From positions 248,001 through 312,000 of the forward strand of contig CAVPAX010000004.1 in assembly GCA_963701715.1 (NCBI GenBank): 64,000 nucleotides of DNA, given 5' to 3'. The notes below the pieces were generated by a model that had not been told where the DNA came from, made no database searches, and saw only the letters and a program-made list of their open reading frames with translations. Below are positions 18,504 through 28,000 of this stretch, in pieces; position 1 is the stretch's first letter, and every line of letters starts with the position of its first letter. The translations under genes were made by a program, and so were the position numbers. This stretch comes from Methylotenera_A sp963701715. GTDB taxonomy: Bacteria; Pseudomonadota; Gammaproteobacteria; Burkholderiales; Methylophilaceae.

Positions 18504-18565
18504 CAAAAATCGAATATTCAAAAATATACTCATAATTGGTAATTTTACGTTTTAAGTGACAAATC

Positions 18566-19015
18566 ATGCCAAAACTAAATTTATCGGTTCAATACGCATC
18601 AAATCTAGAGAATCTTCCATCCAAATCACTGCTTCATAAATGGACAAGCGCAGCGTTACGCGTAGATACTGAAGTCACGATTCGAATAGTAGACTCACAG
18701 GAAGGTCAAGAACTAAACAGCATGTATCGCGGAAAAGACTATGCGACCAATGTGCTGACTTTCCCTCTGACCGAAGAACCGCATTTAATGGGTGACATCA
18801 TTATTTGCGCGCCAGTAGTGGAGGCTGAAGCCAAAACTCAAAACAAGCCGCTTGAGGCACATTATGCACACCTGACCGTGCATGGCATACTTCATTTACA
18901 TGGTTACGATCACGATACTACTGAGCAAGCTGAGTTAATGGAAGGTCTGGAAATTTCTATTTTGGCCAAATTAGGGTATGCTAATCCCTATCTCATTACT
19001 GAGGACGCCAATTAA
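18566..19015 (+). CDS. ybeY: Endoribonuclease YbeY (rRNA maturation factor)
   Basis: This 149-residue UPF0054 zinc-dependent ribonuclease acts in 16S rRNA 3'-end maturation and ribosome quality control. The metal-binding signature H-G-x-L-H-L-x-G-Y-D-H is present as HGILHLHGYDH near residue 110, with YATNVLTFPL and GDIIIC before it. Its stop overlaps the start of the next gene by one base (TAATG), which indicates translational coupling with corC. Confidence 0.93.
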   Translation: MPKLNLSVQYASNLENLPSKSLLHKWTSAALRVDTEVTIRIVDSQEGQELNSMYRGKDYATNVLTFPLTEEPHLMGDIIICAPVVEAEAKTQNKPLEAHYAHLTVHGILHLHGYDHDTTEQAELMEGLEISILAKLGYANPYLITEDAN

Positions 19016-19875
19016 TGGCCTCCGAACCGGAAAAACCGAACAATAAAGTCAGTTTATTAGAACGCTTAAGTAATTTATTGTTGCGAGAACCTGAAGACCG
19101 TGAGCAGCTTGTCGAGTTGCTGCACGGGGCATACGAAAACCATTTAATGGATGCTGACTCGCTCGCCATGATAGAAGGCGTGTTGCAGGTAAGCGAGATG
19201 CAGGTGCGTGACATCATGATTCCACGCTCGCAGATGGATGTCATCGACATTACCGACCCTCCCGAAACTTTTATTCCACATGTCATCGAAACTGCTCACT
19301 CGCGTTTTCCTGTCATCGAAGATGACAAAAATGACGTCATTGGTATTTTGCTCGCCAAAGACTTATTACGTTATTACGCGGGCGAAGACTTTAATGTGCG
19401 CGATATGCTGCGACCTGCAGTATTTATCCCCGAAGCCAAGCGGTTAAATGTATTACTGAAGGAATTCCGCAGTAATCGCAATCACATTGCCATAGTGGTA
19501 GATGAATATGGTGGTGTAGCAGGCATGGTGACGATTGAGGACGTACTTGAGCAAATTGTGGGCGATATTGAAGATGAATATGACTACGATGAGGATGAAG
19601 ACAATATTCTAAAAGATGCCAAGGGTCATTATCGGGTCAAAGCGCTCACAGAAATTGGCGACTTCAATGAAGCACTCGGCACTCAATTCAGCGATGAAGA
19701 GTTTTCAACTATTGGTGGTTTAGTTGTAAATAAGTTTGGGCACCTGCCCAAGCGCGGTGATACGATTGTGATCGACAATTTAAGCATCAGCGTTCTTCGC
19801 GCCGATAGTAGGCGCTTACATTCAATACTGGTTGAGGTGATTCCAGACGAACCGTTTCCTATCGAATCAACCTGA
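19015..19875 (+). CDS. ybeX: CorC/HlyC-family CBS-domain protein (YbeX)
   Basis: This 286-residue cytoplasmic protein has two CBS domains (about 70-195: VRDIMIPRSQMDVID, HSRFPVIEDDKNDVIGIL, IAIVVDEYGGVAGMVTIEDVLEQIVGDI) and a C-terminal CorC_HlyC domain (about 210-285: FSTIGGLVVNKFGHLPKRGD). The family is linked to Mg2+/Co2+ handling and, through its operon, to ribosome metabolism. It lacks the membrane domain found in CNNM-like relatives. Translation is coupled to ybeY. Confidence 0.92.
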   Translation: MASEPEKPNNKVSLLERLSNLLLREPEDREQLVELLHGAYENHLMDADSLAMIEGVLQVSEMQVRDIMIPRSQMDVIDITDPPETFIPHVIETAHSRFPVIEDDKNDVIGILLAKDLLRYYAGEDFNVRDMLRPAVFIPEAKRLNVLLKEFRSNRNHIAIVVDEYGGVAGMVTIEDVLEQIVGDIEDEYDYDEDEDNILKDAKGHYRVKALTEIGDFNEALGTQFSDEEFSTIGGLVVNKFGHLPKRGDTIVIDNLSISVLRADSRRLHSILVEVIPDEPFPIEST

Positions 19876-19952
19876 CTAAAAAAATGCGCCTTCGCCAATT
19901 GAACTAAATTGATTATCAAATCTCATATATTGAAAATATTCTGGAGATTACA

Positions 19953-20372
19953 ATGAAAATCTGGACAGTAGCAGTTTTAATTGTAATAAATACATTGTTT
20001 GCTAATGCCTGCTTTGCAGATGAGGCGCAAACCATGCCGTTTATTAACGAAATCCCAACTGATGAGAAAGCATTTGTCGACATCATCAACAAATTTGATA
20101 AATTAAAAATCGTTGAATTGCTTGGCGAGCCAGCCAAAGCAGAAGATGTAAAGATTAAGGGGACCGATAAAGTAGTCGCCTCTATTTGGCATTATCACAA
20201 CCTCAATACCGATGCTGATGGCACTTACTACCCTACTACCGAACTTGATTTTATTGACGATAAAGTAGTGCAAGTGGTATTTCTGAATAATGATGGTTCA
20301 GAACCTGAAGCAAAAGGTCAAACATATGAAACATCCCCACCAGAACATAATGCTTCGGAGCCCAATATATAA
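19953..20372 (+). CDS. Hypothetical secreted protein
   Basis: This 139-residue protein has a signal peptide (MKIWTVAVLIVINTLFANACFA, cleavage near residue 22). The mature part is acidic and has the pattern FDKLKIVELLGEPAKAEDVK ... ASIWHYHNLN, then DFIDDKVVQVVFL. This resembles the small beta-rich 'how does the value change' folds of SmpA/OmlA-like periplasmic proteins, but I do not claim that family. There is a cysteine in the signal region but no good lipobox. It lies between corC and a bidirectional terminator shared with mscL. Confidence 0.65.
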   Translation: MKIWTVAVLIVINTLFANACFADEAQTMPFINEIPTDEKAFVDIINKFDKLKIVELLGEPAKAEDVKIKGTDKVVASIWHYHNLNTDADGTYYPTTELDFIDDKVVQVVFLNNDGSEPEAKGQTYETSPPEHNASEPNI

Positions 20373-20381
20373 GCGGTTTAT

Positions 20382-20424
20382 CAGTCAATAAAAAAGGCGC
20401 TTAAAGCGCCTTTTTTATTGACTG
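20382..20424. terminator. Bidirectional rho-independent terminator
   Basis: TCAGTCAATAAAAAAGGCGC-TTAAA-GCGCCTTTTTTATTGACTGA is a long, almost perfectly symmetrical hairpin with A- and T-runs. It ends both the secreted hypothetical gene (plus) and mscL (minus). Confidence 0.93.
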
Positions 20425-20433
20425 AAATCAAGT

Positions 20434-20847
20434 TTATTTCTTGAGTGAATCACGAATTTCACGCAACAGCACAACATCTTCTGGCGTGGGTGCCGGTGCT
20501 GGAGGTGGTTCTGCTTTTTTCATTCTGTTCATCATTTTAACCAATTGGAAAATAACAAAAGCCAGGATAATAAAATTGATTGCGATCGTAATGAAGTTAC
20601 CGTATGCCAATACTGAGCCAGCCTTTTTTGCTTCTGCTAACGCCAAGCCAGCAGGTTGTCCACTTAAGGCCACGTACATATTTGAGAAATCAACATTACC
20701 GATGATTTTGCCTACTATAGGCATGATGATATCGCCCACCAATGAATCTACTATTTTGCCAAACGCACCGCCGATAATCACGCCAACTGCTAAGTCCATC
20801 ACGTTGCCTTTAAGGGCGAATTCCTTAAATTCCGATGCCATACTCAT
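20434..20847 (-). CDS. mscL: Large-conductance mechanosensitive channel
   Basis: This 137-residue inner-membrane channel opens under hypo-osmotic stress. The N-terminus EFKEFALKGNVMDLAVGVIIGGAFGKIV is the amphipathic helix plus TM1 pore helix with its conserved glycines. TM2 is FITIAINFIILAFVIFQLV, followed by a Pro-rich linker (EPPPAPAPTPE) and a short cytoplasmic helix (EDVVLLREIRDSL). The length and architecture are normal. It is transcribed alone, with its own upstream region of about 150 bp shared with lnt. Confidence 0.96.
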   Translation of the reverse strand: MSMASEFKEFALKGNVMDLAVGVIIGGAFGKIVDSLVGDIIMPIVGKIIGNVDFSNMYVALSGQPAGLALAEAKKAGSVLAYGNFITIAINFIILAFVIFQLVKMMNRMKKAEPPPAPAPTPEDVVLLREIRDSLKK

Positions 20848-20945
20848 TGCTTATTCTCCTCAAATTATTGTTTATAAATACGGTACCACACGCGAAATAT
20901 AGAGCTTTAAAATGCAATCTGTCAACAAGTTAAGCAGCCAGCAAA

Positions 20946-20965
20946 TTTCTGCATCTTTGCAGAAA
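20946..20965 (+). other. Short perfect hairpin upstream of lnt
   Basis: TTTCTGCA-TCTT-TGCAGAAA has an 8-bp perfect stem and a 4-base loop, 34 bp before the lnt start. There is no T-run. Its role is unknown. Confidence 0.4.
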
Positions 20966-20998
20966 GCCCACACATGCACGTACAATCGCGCTTAGTGA

Positions 20999-22510
20999 AT
21001 GGATGATGACATAATATTTATGCTAAAAAAAATTTGTAATATACCTCCATCAGTAATCGCTTTTATTCTAGGGGCTTTGGCCGTACTGGGTTTCGCGCCG
21101 TTTTATATTTTCCCATTGAGCCTCCTTTCTCTTGCAGGGGTATGCTATTTATGGCTAAAAACGGGTACGCCACGAACCGCATGGATATTGGGCTTCAGCT
21201 ATGGTCTTGGCTTATATTGCGTTGGCATTTATTGGATTTACATCAGTCTGCACGATTTCGGCGGCATGCCGTGGTGGTTTGCGGGCTTTTGCACATTCTG
21301 TCTATGTGCGTTTATGGCGCTATTTGTGGCTTTGGTAGGCTGGCTAAGTAAATGGCTTGGCTCGCCGCTCATCAGCATCCCCGTATTATGGGGCTTAAGC
21401 GACTGGATTCGCAGCTGGATTTTTACAGGTTTTCCATGGTTAACAATGGGTTATAGCCAAGTGCCGCATAGTCCGCTCACAGGATTCATGCCGATTGTGG
21501 GCGTGTACGGTATCTCAGTCATCACGCTATTTCTGGCTGTTCTCATTGCATATTGGTTAACCAACCGGCAAAAAAGACTTATCAATAAACGCAACACCAT
21601 TGCTGCTTTTGTGCTGATCATCGTTACCGGCAGCGTATTGAGAGCTGTAGAATGGACAACGCCTGAAGGGAAATCAACTTCAGTTGCCTTATTACAAGGC
21701 AATATTTCGCAAAGCGAAAAATGGTCTCCGGAAAAAGCACAAAGCACTATTGACAAGTATCTTGGCATGGCACTAGCCAGCAAGGCGGCACTCATCATAT
21801 TGCCGGAAACCGCACTACCAGTAATTTCCAGCCAATTAGACTCAAGCATTAAAGACACACTGACCAACCATGCCATACAGAACAACGGCGATTTACTTGT
21901 AGGCATGGTGGAATACAATGAAAACACCAACGAATACTTTAACAGCGCCCTTAGTTTTGGAGGTAACTCAAATCAAACCTACAAAAAAAATCATTTAGTC
22001 CCGTTTGGAGAATTTATTCCGCTAAAACGGGTGTTCGGTTGGATTTACCGTGATTGGCTCAACATGCCTCTCAGCGATTTGTCGCGCGGAGGCAAATATC
22101 AAACCCCCATGCAGCTAAGCAACCAAAAAGTAGCGGTTAATATTTGCTACGAAGATGTATTCGGCGAAGAAATTATTCGACAACTCCCAGAGGCAACACT
22201 ATTAGTAAACATCAGCAATGATGCGTGGTACGGTACATCTTATGCTGCAGACCAGCACATGCAGTTTTCTCAAGCGCGCGCATTGGAAACCGGCCGCATG
22301 ATGCTGCGATCCACGAATACTGGGGCAACCGCAAGCATAGACCAGCACGGTTATGTGCTTGCTCATGCGCCTCATGATGAGAAAATTACACTTAATGTAC
22401 AAGCGCAAGGCTACACGGGCAGCACGCCTTATGTGCGCTGGGGCAATTGGCCGTTTATCATCTTTTGTTTTGCTGCGATTGCCTTTGTTTGGCGACGTAA
22501 AGCCGTGTAA
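20999..22510 (+). CDS. lnt: Apolipoprotein N-acyltransferase
   Basis: This inner-membrane enzyme of about 500 residues adds the third acyl chain to lipoproteins. The N-terminal half has multiple membrane helices. The C-terminal nitrilase-like domain carries the expected triad: Glu in LPETALPV (near 267), Lys in KKNHLVPFGEF (near 330) and Cys in NICYEDVFGEE (near 385). A final helix (WPFIIFCFAAIAFVW) closes the protein. Two in-frame ATGs (20999 and 21020) are possible, and the shorter form begins MLKKICN. It leads the lnt-glyQ-glyS-gmhB-plsC-ygjP run. Confidence 0.94.
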   Translation: MDDDIIFMLKKICNIPPSVIAFILGALAVLGFAPFYIFPLSLLSLAGVCYLWLKTGTPRTAWILGFSYGLGLYCVGIYWIYISLHDFGGMPWWFAGFCTFCLCAFMALFVALVGWLSKWLGSPLISIPVLWGLSDWIRSWIFTGFPWLTMGYSQVPHSPLTGFMPIVGVYGISVITLFLAVLIAYWLTNRQKRLINKRNTIAAFVLIIVTGSVLRAVEWTTPEGKSTSVALLQGNISQSEKWSPEKAQSTIDKYLGMALASKAALIILPETALPVISSQLDSSIKDTLTNHAIQNNGDLLVGMVEYNENTNEYFNSALSFGGNSNQTYKKNHLVPFGEFIPLKRVFGWIYRDWLNMPLSDLSRGGKYQTPMQLSNQKVAVNICYEDVFGEEIIRQLPEATLLVNISNDAWYGTSYAADQHMQFSQARALETGRMMLRSTNTGATASIDQHGYVLAHAPHDEKITLNVQAQGYTGSTPYVRWGNWPFIIFCFAAIAFVWRRKAV

Positions 22511-22543
22511 AATCTAGCTCTTCGCGATAATAAAATTACTCAA

Positions 22544-23467
22544 ATGCAAACCTTTCAACAGATTATTCTGAGTTTACAGACTTACTGGGGCAAACAAGGC
22601 TGTGCCTTGTTGCAGCCTTACGACATGGAAGTAGGCGCAGGCACTAGCCACACCGCCACATTTTTACGCTCGCTTGGACCTGAGCCATGGAAAGCTGCCT
22701 ATGTGCAACCAAGCCGCCGCCCGAAAGATGGCCGCTATGGCGAAAATCCAAATCGTTTACAGCATTACTATCAATACCAAGTCGTACTGAAGCCCGCACC
22801 AGCCAATATTCTTGAATTATATTTAGGCTCTCTTGAGGCACTTGGCTTCGACTTGAAAAAGAATGACATCCGCTTTGTGGAAGACGACTGGGAAAACCCG
22901 ACGCTAGGCGCATGGGGCTTGGGCTGGGAGGTATGGCTGAACGGCATGGAAGTTACACAGTTCACTTATTTCCAGCAAGTCGGTGGTATTGACTGCAAGC
23001 CCATTACCGGCGAAATCACCTATGGGCTGGAACGCTTGGCCATGTATTTGCAAGGCGTGGACAGCGTATACGATTTGCAGTATTCCGAGAATGTAAAATA
23101 CGGCGATGTATTCCACCAAAACGAAGTGGAGCAATCTACTTACAACTTTGAACATTCCGATGTCGATTTTCTGTTTACTGCGTTTGGCGCACACGAAAAG
23201 CAAGCTAAACACCTCATGGTAAACCAGCTCGCCCTTCCTGCTTATGAGCAAGTGCTGAAAGCAGCGCATACCTTTAACTTGCTGGATGCACGTGGTGCTA
23301 TCTCGGTAACCGAACGTGCTGCCTACATCGGCCGCATTCGCAATCTGGCACGCGCAGTCGCAGCGAGCTATCTGGATAGCCGCGCTAGGCTTGGCTTCCC
23401 GCTTGCCTCAAAAGAACATGCCGCAGAAGTGCTGGCGAAATTAGAAAAAGAAAAGAAAGCAGCATAA
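22544..23467 (+). CDS. glyQ: Glycyl-tRNA synthetase alpha subunit
   Basis: This 307-residue catalytic subunit of the alpha2-beta2 glycyl-tRNA synthetase has class II motifs: TFQQIILSLQTYWGKQGCAL at the start, GAGTSHTATFLRSLGPEPW, VQPSRRPKDGRYGENPNRLQ and FTYFQQVGGIDCKPI...ITYGLERLAMY. It overlaps glyS by one base (TAATG), so the two subunits are translationally coupled. Confidence 0.97.
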   Translation: MQTFQQIILSLQTYWGKQGCALLQPYDMEVGAGTSHTATFLRSLGPEPWKAAYVQPSRRPKDGRYGENPNRLQHYYQYQVVLKPAPANILELYLGSLEALGFDLKKNDIRFVEDDWENPTLGAWGLGWEVWLNGMEVTQFTYFQQVGGIDCKPITGEITYGLERLAMYLQGVDSVYDLQYSENVKYGDVFHQNEVEQSTYNFEHSDVDFLFTAFGAHEKQAKHLMVNQLALPAYEQVLKAAHTFNLLDARGAISVTERAAYIGRIRNLARAVAASYLDSRARLGFPLASKEHAAEVLAKLEKEKKAA

Positions 23468-25581
23468 TGGCAAGTCAAAATTTACTCATCGAATTATTTG
23501 TAGAAGAACTGCCGCCAAAAGCATTAAAAAAGCTCGGCGAAGCCTTTAGCAACAGTTTGTTTGAATCGCTAAAAACGCAAGGCTTAACTACAGAAAATTC
23601 AACTGTTAGTTCTTTTGCCACACCACGCCGTTTGGCCGCGCATGTGACCAACGTATCGGCCAAAGCTGCTGACAAACAGGTTGCACAAAAACTGATGCCC
23701 GCCACCGTAGGTTTGGATGCGAGCGGCAACGCTACACCAGCTTTAATCAAAAGATTACAGGCCTTGGGTACCGACGAATCTGTAGTGAAAAATTTACGCA
23801 AAGAAAATGACGGCAAGGCTGATGTGCTATTTTTAGACGTCAACCAAACTGGCGCCACGCTTGAAGCTGGCCTGCAGGCCGCGCTGAACGAGGCTTTAGC
23901 CAAGCTGCCGATTCCAAAAGTCATGACCTACCAATTAGCTGACGGTTGGGAAAGCGTCAATTTCGTGCGCCCTGCGCACTGCTTGGTCGCATTGCATGGC
24001 TGTGAAGTTGTACCTATTACCGCGCTTGGTTTAACCGCCGGCAATCAAACCCAAGGCCACCGCTTTGAGGCTGCAAAACCAATTATTACCATTAAAAATG
24101 CCGACAGCTATGCTGAACAACTCAAAACCGAAGGCGCAGTGATTGCCAGCTTTGCAGAGCGCCGCGCTGAAATCGAAAATCAATTAAACTCAGCTGCAGC
24201 CAAACAAAACCTGAAACCAATTGACGATGATGCCTTGCTGGATGAAGTGGCGGCACTGGTAGAACGCCCGAATGTTTTGCTGGGCCAGTTTGAAAAGGAA
24301 TTCTTGGAAGTACCGCAGGAATGTCTGATTTTGACCATGAAGGCGAATCAAAAATACTTCCCGCTTTTGGACAGCAACGGCAAACTCACTAATAAATTTT
24401 TAATCGTCTCCAACATCAACCCGTCTGACCCAAGCGCCGTGATTGGCGGCAACGAGCGCGTGGTGCGCCCACGCTTGGCGGATGCGAAATTCTTCTTCGA
24501 CCAAGACCGCAAAAAGACATTGGAAAGCCGCATTGCCGGTCTGGATAAAGTGGTTTACCACAACAAGCTTGGCTCACAAGGCGAGCGAAATGCACGCGTC
24601 GTAAAAATTGCAGTGGAAATAGCAAAACAATTAGGCGACTCCAGTTTGGTCGCCAAAGCAGAACAAGCTGCACGTCTTTCTAAAGCCGATTTAGTGACTG
24701 ACATGGTGGGTGAATTTCCAGAGCTACAAGGCATTATGGGGCGCTATTATGCGCAACATGAAGGCTTGGACATTGACGTAGCCTTTGCGATTGAAGACCA
24801 CTACAAACCACGTTTTGCAGGAGACGAGTTACCACGTAACCAAGTAGGCGTTTGTGTTGCGCTGGCAGACAAGCTAGAAACTTTGTACGGACTTTTCAGC
24901 ATTGGTGAAAAGCCCACTGGTGACAAAGACCCGTTTGGCTTAAGACGCCACGCATTAGGGGTAATTCGCATTCTAATCGAGAAAAAATTACCAATCCTGC
25001 TATATCACAGCACCGAAGACAATCTACTGATTACGGCAATGGAAACTTTCTCAGAAAAAAGTGCAGCATTACTGGATCTATTGCCCTTTATATATGAACG
25101 GCTAGCTGGAAACTTGCGCGAGCAAGGCTTTTCTTCGCAAGAGGTTGATGCGGTTTTATCCCTCAATCCGCATCTTCTTGCCGATATTCCTAAACGTTTA
25201 AATGCTGTCAGCACATTCTCGTCATTACCGGAAGCCCCTGCCCTCGCTGCAGCGAATAAGCGTGTAGGGAACATTCTGAAAAAAGCAGAAAGCGAAATCA
25301 AAACGGAAGTGAAAACTAACCTGCTGCAAGAACCTGCTGAAATCGCGCTTAATAATGCTTTAAGCAAAGTAAAACCACAAGCCGATAAGTTATTTGAAAG
25401 TGGTGATTACACGGCATCATTACAAGCATTGGCGGCTTTAAAAGCGCCGGTGGATGACTTCTTCGACAACGTGATGGTGAATGCGGAAGACGTTGCTTTA
25501 AAAAACAACCGCTTGGCCTTGTTAAATCAGCTACATCAGGCGATGAACCGCGTAGCAGATTTGTCTAAACTAGCGAGCTAA
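23467..25581 (+). CDS. glyS: Glycyl-tRNA synthetase beta subunit
   Basis: This 704-residue tRNA-binding subunit is recognised by LLIELFVEELPPKALKKLGE at the start, FATPRRLAAHV, VNFVRPAHCLVALHG, GHRFE, VPQECLILTMKANQKYFPL, FVKADLVT-like ADLVTDMVGEFPELQGIMGRYYA and the HD-like FGLRRHALGVIRI. The length is normal for the family (about 690-700). It is coupled to glyQ, and gmhB starts 2 bp after its stop. Confidence 0.97.
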   Translation: MASQNLLIELFVEELPPKALKKLGEAFSNSLFESLKTQGLTTENSTVSSFATPRRLAAHVTNVSAKAADKQVAQKLMPATVGLDASGNATPALIKRLQALGTDESVVKNLRKENDGKADVLFLDVNQTGATLEAGLQAALNEALAKLPIPKVMTYQLADGWESVNFVRPAHCLVALHGCEVVPITALGLTAGNQTQGHRFEAAKPIITIKNADSYAEQLKTEGAVIASFAERRAEIENQLNSAAAKQNLKPIDDDALLDEVAALVERPNVLLGQFEKEFLEVPQECLILTMKANQKYFPLLDSNGKLTNKFLIVSNINPSDPSAVIGGNERVVRPRLADAKFFFDQDRKKTLESRIAGLDKVVYHNKLGSQGERNARVVKIAVEIAKQLGDSSLVAKAEQAARLSKADLVTDMVGEFPELQGIMGRYYAQHEGLDIDVAFAIEDHYKPRFAGDELPRNQVGVCVALADKLETLYGLFSIGEKPTGDKDPFGLRRHALGVIRILIEKKLPILLYHSTEDNLLITAMETFSEKSAALLDLLPFIYERLAGNLREQGFSSQEVDAVLSLNPHLLADIPKRLNAVSTFSSLPEAPALAAANKRVGNILKKAESEIKTEVKTNLLQEPAEIALNNALSKVKPQADKLFESGDYTASLQALAALKAPVDDFFDNVMVNAEDVALKNNRLALLNQLHQAMNRVADLSKLAS

Positions 25582-25583
25582 AA

Positions 25584-26126
25584 ATGAAATTGGTGATTTT
25601 GGATAGGGACGGCGTCATTAACCAGGACTCAGTCAATTTCATCAAAAATCCCAATGAATGGATTCCGCTGCCGGGCAGCCTAGAGGCCATTGCCCTGCTC
25701 AACCAATCCGGCTTTCGCGTAGCGATTGCAACCAACCAGTCGGGCATTGCGCGCGGATTATTTGACATGGCAACGCTTAACGCGATTCACGACAAAATGC
25801 ATCGTGCATTAGCGCATGTGGGCGGGCGCATTGATGCGATGTTTTATTGTCCGCACTCAGCCGATGACAACTGCACTTGCCGCAAACCAAAAACAGGCAT
25901 GATAGAAGATATCGGTCACCGATTTTCTATAGATTTGAGCAATGTATACGCAGTCGGCGATGCGCCGCGCGATATTCAGGCATTTGCCGATGCAGGCTGC
26001 AAGACAATACTGGTGCTCACTGGCAAAGGAGAAGAAACTTTGCTGCAAGGAAATCTACCGGAAGGCACCTTGGTTTTTGCCGATTTAAACGATGCAGTGC
26101 AGCATATCATTATGGAACAAGACTGA
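25584..26126 (+). CDS. gmhB: D-glycero-beta-D-manno-heptose 1,7-bisphosphate 7-phosphatase
   Basis: This 180-residue HAD-superfamily phosphatase acts in ADP-heptose (LPS core) synthesis. Motif I is VILDRDGVIN near the start (nucleophile Asp followed by general acid Asp). The zinc-binding cysteines and histidine are in FYCPHSADDNCTCRKPKTGM, and motif IV is VGDAPRDIQAFADAGC. The stop overlaps the plsC start (TGATG). Confidence 0.94.
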   Translation: MKLVILDRDGVINQDSVNFIKNPNEWIPLPGSLEAIALLNQSGFRVAIATNQSGIARGLFDMATLNAIHDKMHRALAHVGGRIDAMFYCPHSADDNCTCRKPKTGMIEDIGHRFSIDLSNVYAVGDAPRDIQAFADAGCKTILVLTGKGEETLLQGNLPEGTLVFADLNDAVQHIIMEQD

Positions 26127-26827
26127 TGTTATTTTTGCGCTCACTTTTGTTTCTTTTAGGCATGTTCATTATTACGCCTATTTTCGCCCTACTGGTCATT
26201 CTGATGTTTCCACTTAACAACATCACCCGTTCACGCATGGCCAGCTATTGGGCGCACTGCGCGTTGTTTTGGCTCAAACTCACTTGCAACCTTGGCTTTG
26301 AAGTACGTGGCCGTGAAAATATCCCAAATCACCCGTCTATCATCTTATGCAAGCATCAATCCGCTTGGGAAACTATCGCGCTTCAAGTCATTTTTCCTCC
26401 ACAGATTTGGGTGTTAAAGCGCGAGCTGTTATACATCCCTTTCCTGGGTTGGGCGTGGATTGCACTTTCTACTATCCCGATTGACCGCAGCGCAGGCCGT
26501 GAAGCGCTAAAAAAACTAGTGGCGCATGGTAATGACAGATTATCCAAAGGCTTATGGGTGGTCATATTCCCGGAAGGCACGCGCATCGCCCCGGGCAAGC
26601 GTGGTAAATACCACATTGGCGGGGCTTGGCTCGCCGCCCAGACACAGACTACCGTTGTGCCGGTTGCGCATAATGCAGGCTTATTCTGGCGTAAAAATGC
26701 ATTTATTAAACGACCCGGCACGATTACTGTTAGCATCGGCAAGCCGATCGAAACTGCTGGTTTAAAAGCTGACGCACTCAACCAGCAAGTAGAAGACTGG
26801 ATTGAAGCGGAGATGTTGAAGCTGTGA
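26126..26827 (+). CDS. plsC: 1-acyl-sn-glycerol-3-phosphate acyltransferase
   Basis: This 233-residue membrane acyltransferase makes phosphatidic acid. A hydrophobic N-terminus (LLFLLGMFIITPIFALLVILMF) precedes the catalytic motif I CKHQSAWET (the HxxxxD motif appears as H-Q-S-A-W-E, with Glu in place of Asp) and motif III VIFPEGTRIAPG. The start at 26126 overlaps the gmhB stop; a longer frame reading back into gmhB is an artefact. The H-x4-E variant is also known from other PlsC subgroups. Confidence 0.9.
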   Translation: MLFLRSLLFLLGMFIITPIFALLVILMFPLNNITRSRMASYWAHCALFWLKLTCNLGFEVRGRENIPNHPSIILCKHQSAWETIALQVIFPPQIWVLKRELLYIPFLGWAWIALSTIPIDRSAGREALKKLVAHGNDRLSKGLWVVIFPEGTRIAPGKRGKYHIGGAWLAAQTQTTVVPVAHNAGLFWRKNAFIKRPGTITVSIGKPIETAGLKADALNQQVEDWIEAEMLKL

Positions 26828-27579
26828 TGCAACAAAGCTTAATTCTTTCAAACGGGCAAACCATTTCGTACTTACTAGAGCGCCGCCCTCGCCGCACAGT
26901 CGGTTTAAAAATCACTGCTGACGGCCTTGTGGTGCATGCCCCAAAACGTATTTTTGAATTCCAGCTCAATCAGATTCTGCTGGAAAAATCGAACTGGATT
27001 TTAAATAAACTTCAGGCTCGAGAAGCGAACCAGGTCGAAAAAATCCAATGGGTTGATGGCGAATATTTGCTATATTTAGGTAATGATATCCGGCTGCAGA
27101 TTACACAAAGCGATCGTAAAAAGGCGCCTTTTCTTGACCAAAACGTCTTATTTATAGTATCGCCAGAAGCCAATATCCATGCGGCTTGCAGCCGCATGGC
27201 AACTCAATGGTATAAAAAACAGGCAGCATCAGACTTTAGCCGCCGGCTGGAGATTTTAGCTGCAAAACTCGGTGTAGCGACACCGCCACTTACGCTTTCC
27301 AACGCGCAGTCACGCTGGGGAAGCTGCAATAGTCGCGGCCAGGTCCGTTTGAGTTGGCGCTTGCTGCAAGCGCCGCCGCACATCATCAATTACGTGATCA
27401 GCCACGAGCTGGCGCACTTAAAGCAAATGAACCACTCCGCCAGGTTTTATGCAGTGCTGGAAAGCTTATTCCCCAACTATAAAGCAGCAGAAAAAAGAGC
27501 TGAAGGCCTTATCGCCGCACCTGCATCGCATGTAGCCTTCCCATATTTTGCACCCGCTTTAAGATTTATGTTAAGTTAG
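26827..27579 (+). CDS. YgjP/WLM-like M48-type metallopeptidase (DUF45)
   Basis: This protein of about 250 residues has a DUF45 fold. The N-terminal part RRPRRTVGLKITADGLVVHAP is typical, then SRWGSCNSRGQVRLSWRLLQAP, and the zinc motif HELAHLKQMNHSARFYAVLE (HExxH with a downstream His). The role is unknown. Some relatives are fused or linked to SprT/ubiquitin-processing proteases. The start overlaps the plsC stop (TGATG). It ends the lnt operon. Confidence 0.85.
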   Translation: MQQSLILSNGQTISYLLERRPRRTVGLKITADGLVVHAPKRIFEFQLNQILLEKSNWILNKLQAREANQVEKIQWVDGEYLLYLGNDIRLQITQSDRKKAPFLDQNVLFIVSPEANIHAACSRMATQWYKKQAASDFSRRLEILAAKLGVATPPLTLSNAQSRWGSCNSRGQVRLSWRLLQAPPHIINYVISHELAHLKQMNHSARFYAVLESLFPNYKAAEKRAEGLIAAPASHVAFPYFAPALRFMLS

Positions 27580-27616
27580 CGTTGCAGTCATCTGGGACTA
27601 AATTCATAAGGGGAAA

Positions 27617-27955
27617 ATGATGTCTTTTACAGATTCAATCAAGTTATGCTTTGCTAAATATGCTGATTTTAATGGGCGCGCCAAACTACCCGAATTCTGG
27701 TGGTTCGCGCTATTTTGTTTTGGCGGTGCCTTGCTATTGGAAGTGGTCGGCAGTTATATATCCTGGGCATTTTCAATCGCGACATTATTGCCATCACTCG
27801 CAGTTGGCGCGCGCCGCCTGCATGACACCAACAAAAGCGGCTGGCTGCAAATCATATGGATTGTTCCAATCCTAGGCTGGATTGCAATGATTTATCTGCT
27901 TGTTCAAAAGGGGGATGAAGGAGATAATCAATACGGTGCACCTCCAGCAAATTAA
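27617..27955 (+). CDS. DUF805 membrane protein
   Basis: This 112-residue membrane protein has the DUF805 pattern: FNGRAKLPEFWWFALFCFGGALLLEVV, then SLAVGARRLHDTNKSGWLQIIWIVPILGWIAMIYLL and a short acidic tail (QKGDEGDNQYG). Three to four membrane helices are likely. The function is unknown. The ribosome binding site AAGGGGAAA precedes ATG (MM or M start). It forms its own unit closed by a terminator shared with the SCO gene. Confidence 0.85.
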   Translation: MMSFTDSIKLCFAKYADFNGRAKLPEFWWFALFCFGGALLLEVVGSYISWAFSIATLLPSLAVGARRLHDTNKSGWLQIIWIVPILGWIAMIYLLVQKGDEGDNQYGAPPAN

Positions 27956-27967
27956 TCATTCATCATT

Positions 27968-28000
27968 ATAAAAAAAGAGAGCATTCGCTCCCTTTTTTAT
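27968..28000. terminator. Bidirectional rho-independent terminator
   Basis: AAAAAAAGAGAGC-ATT-CGCTCCCTTTTTT is a hairpin flanked by A- and T-runs, between convergent DUF805 and SCO-family genes. Confidence 0.85.

Noticed and set aside
25877..26126. Long N-terminal extension of PlsC inside gmhB
   Set aside because: The extension is basic and Cys-rich, overlaps gmhB out of frame, and has no homology to PlsC. The TGATG start at 26126 gives a normal protein.
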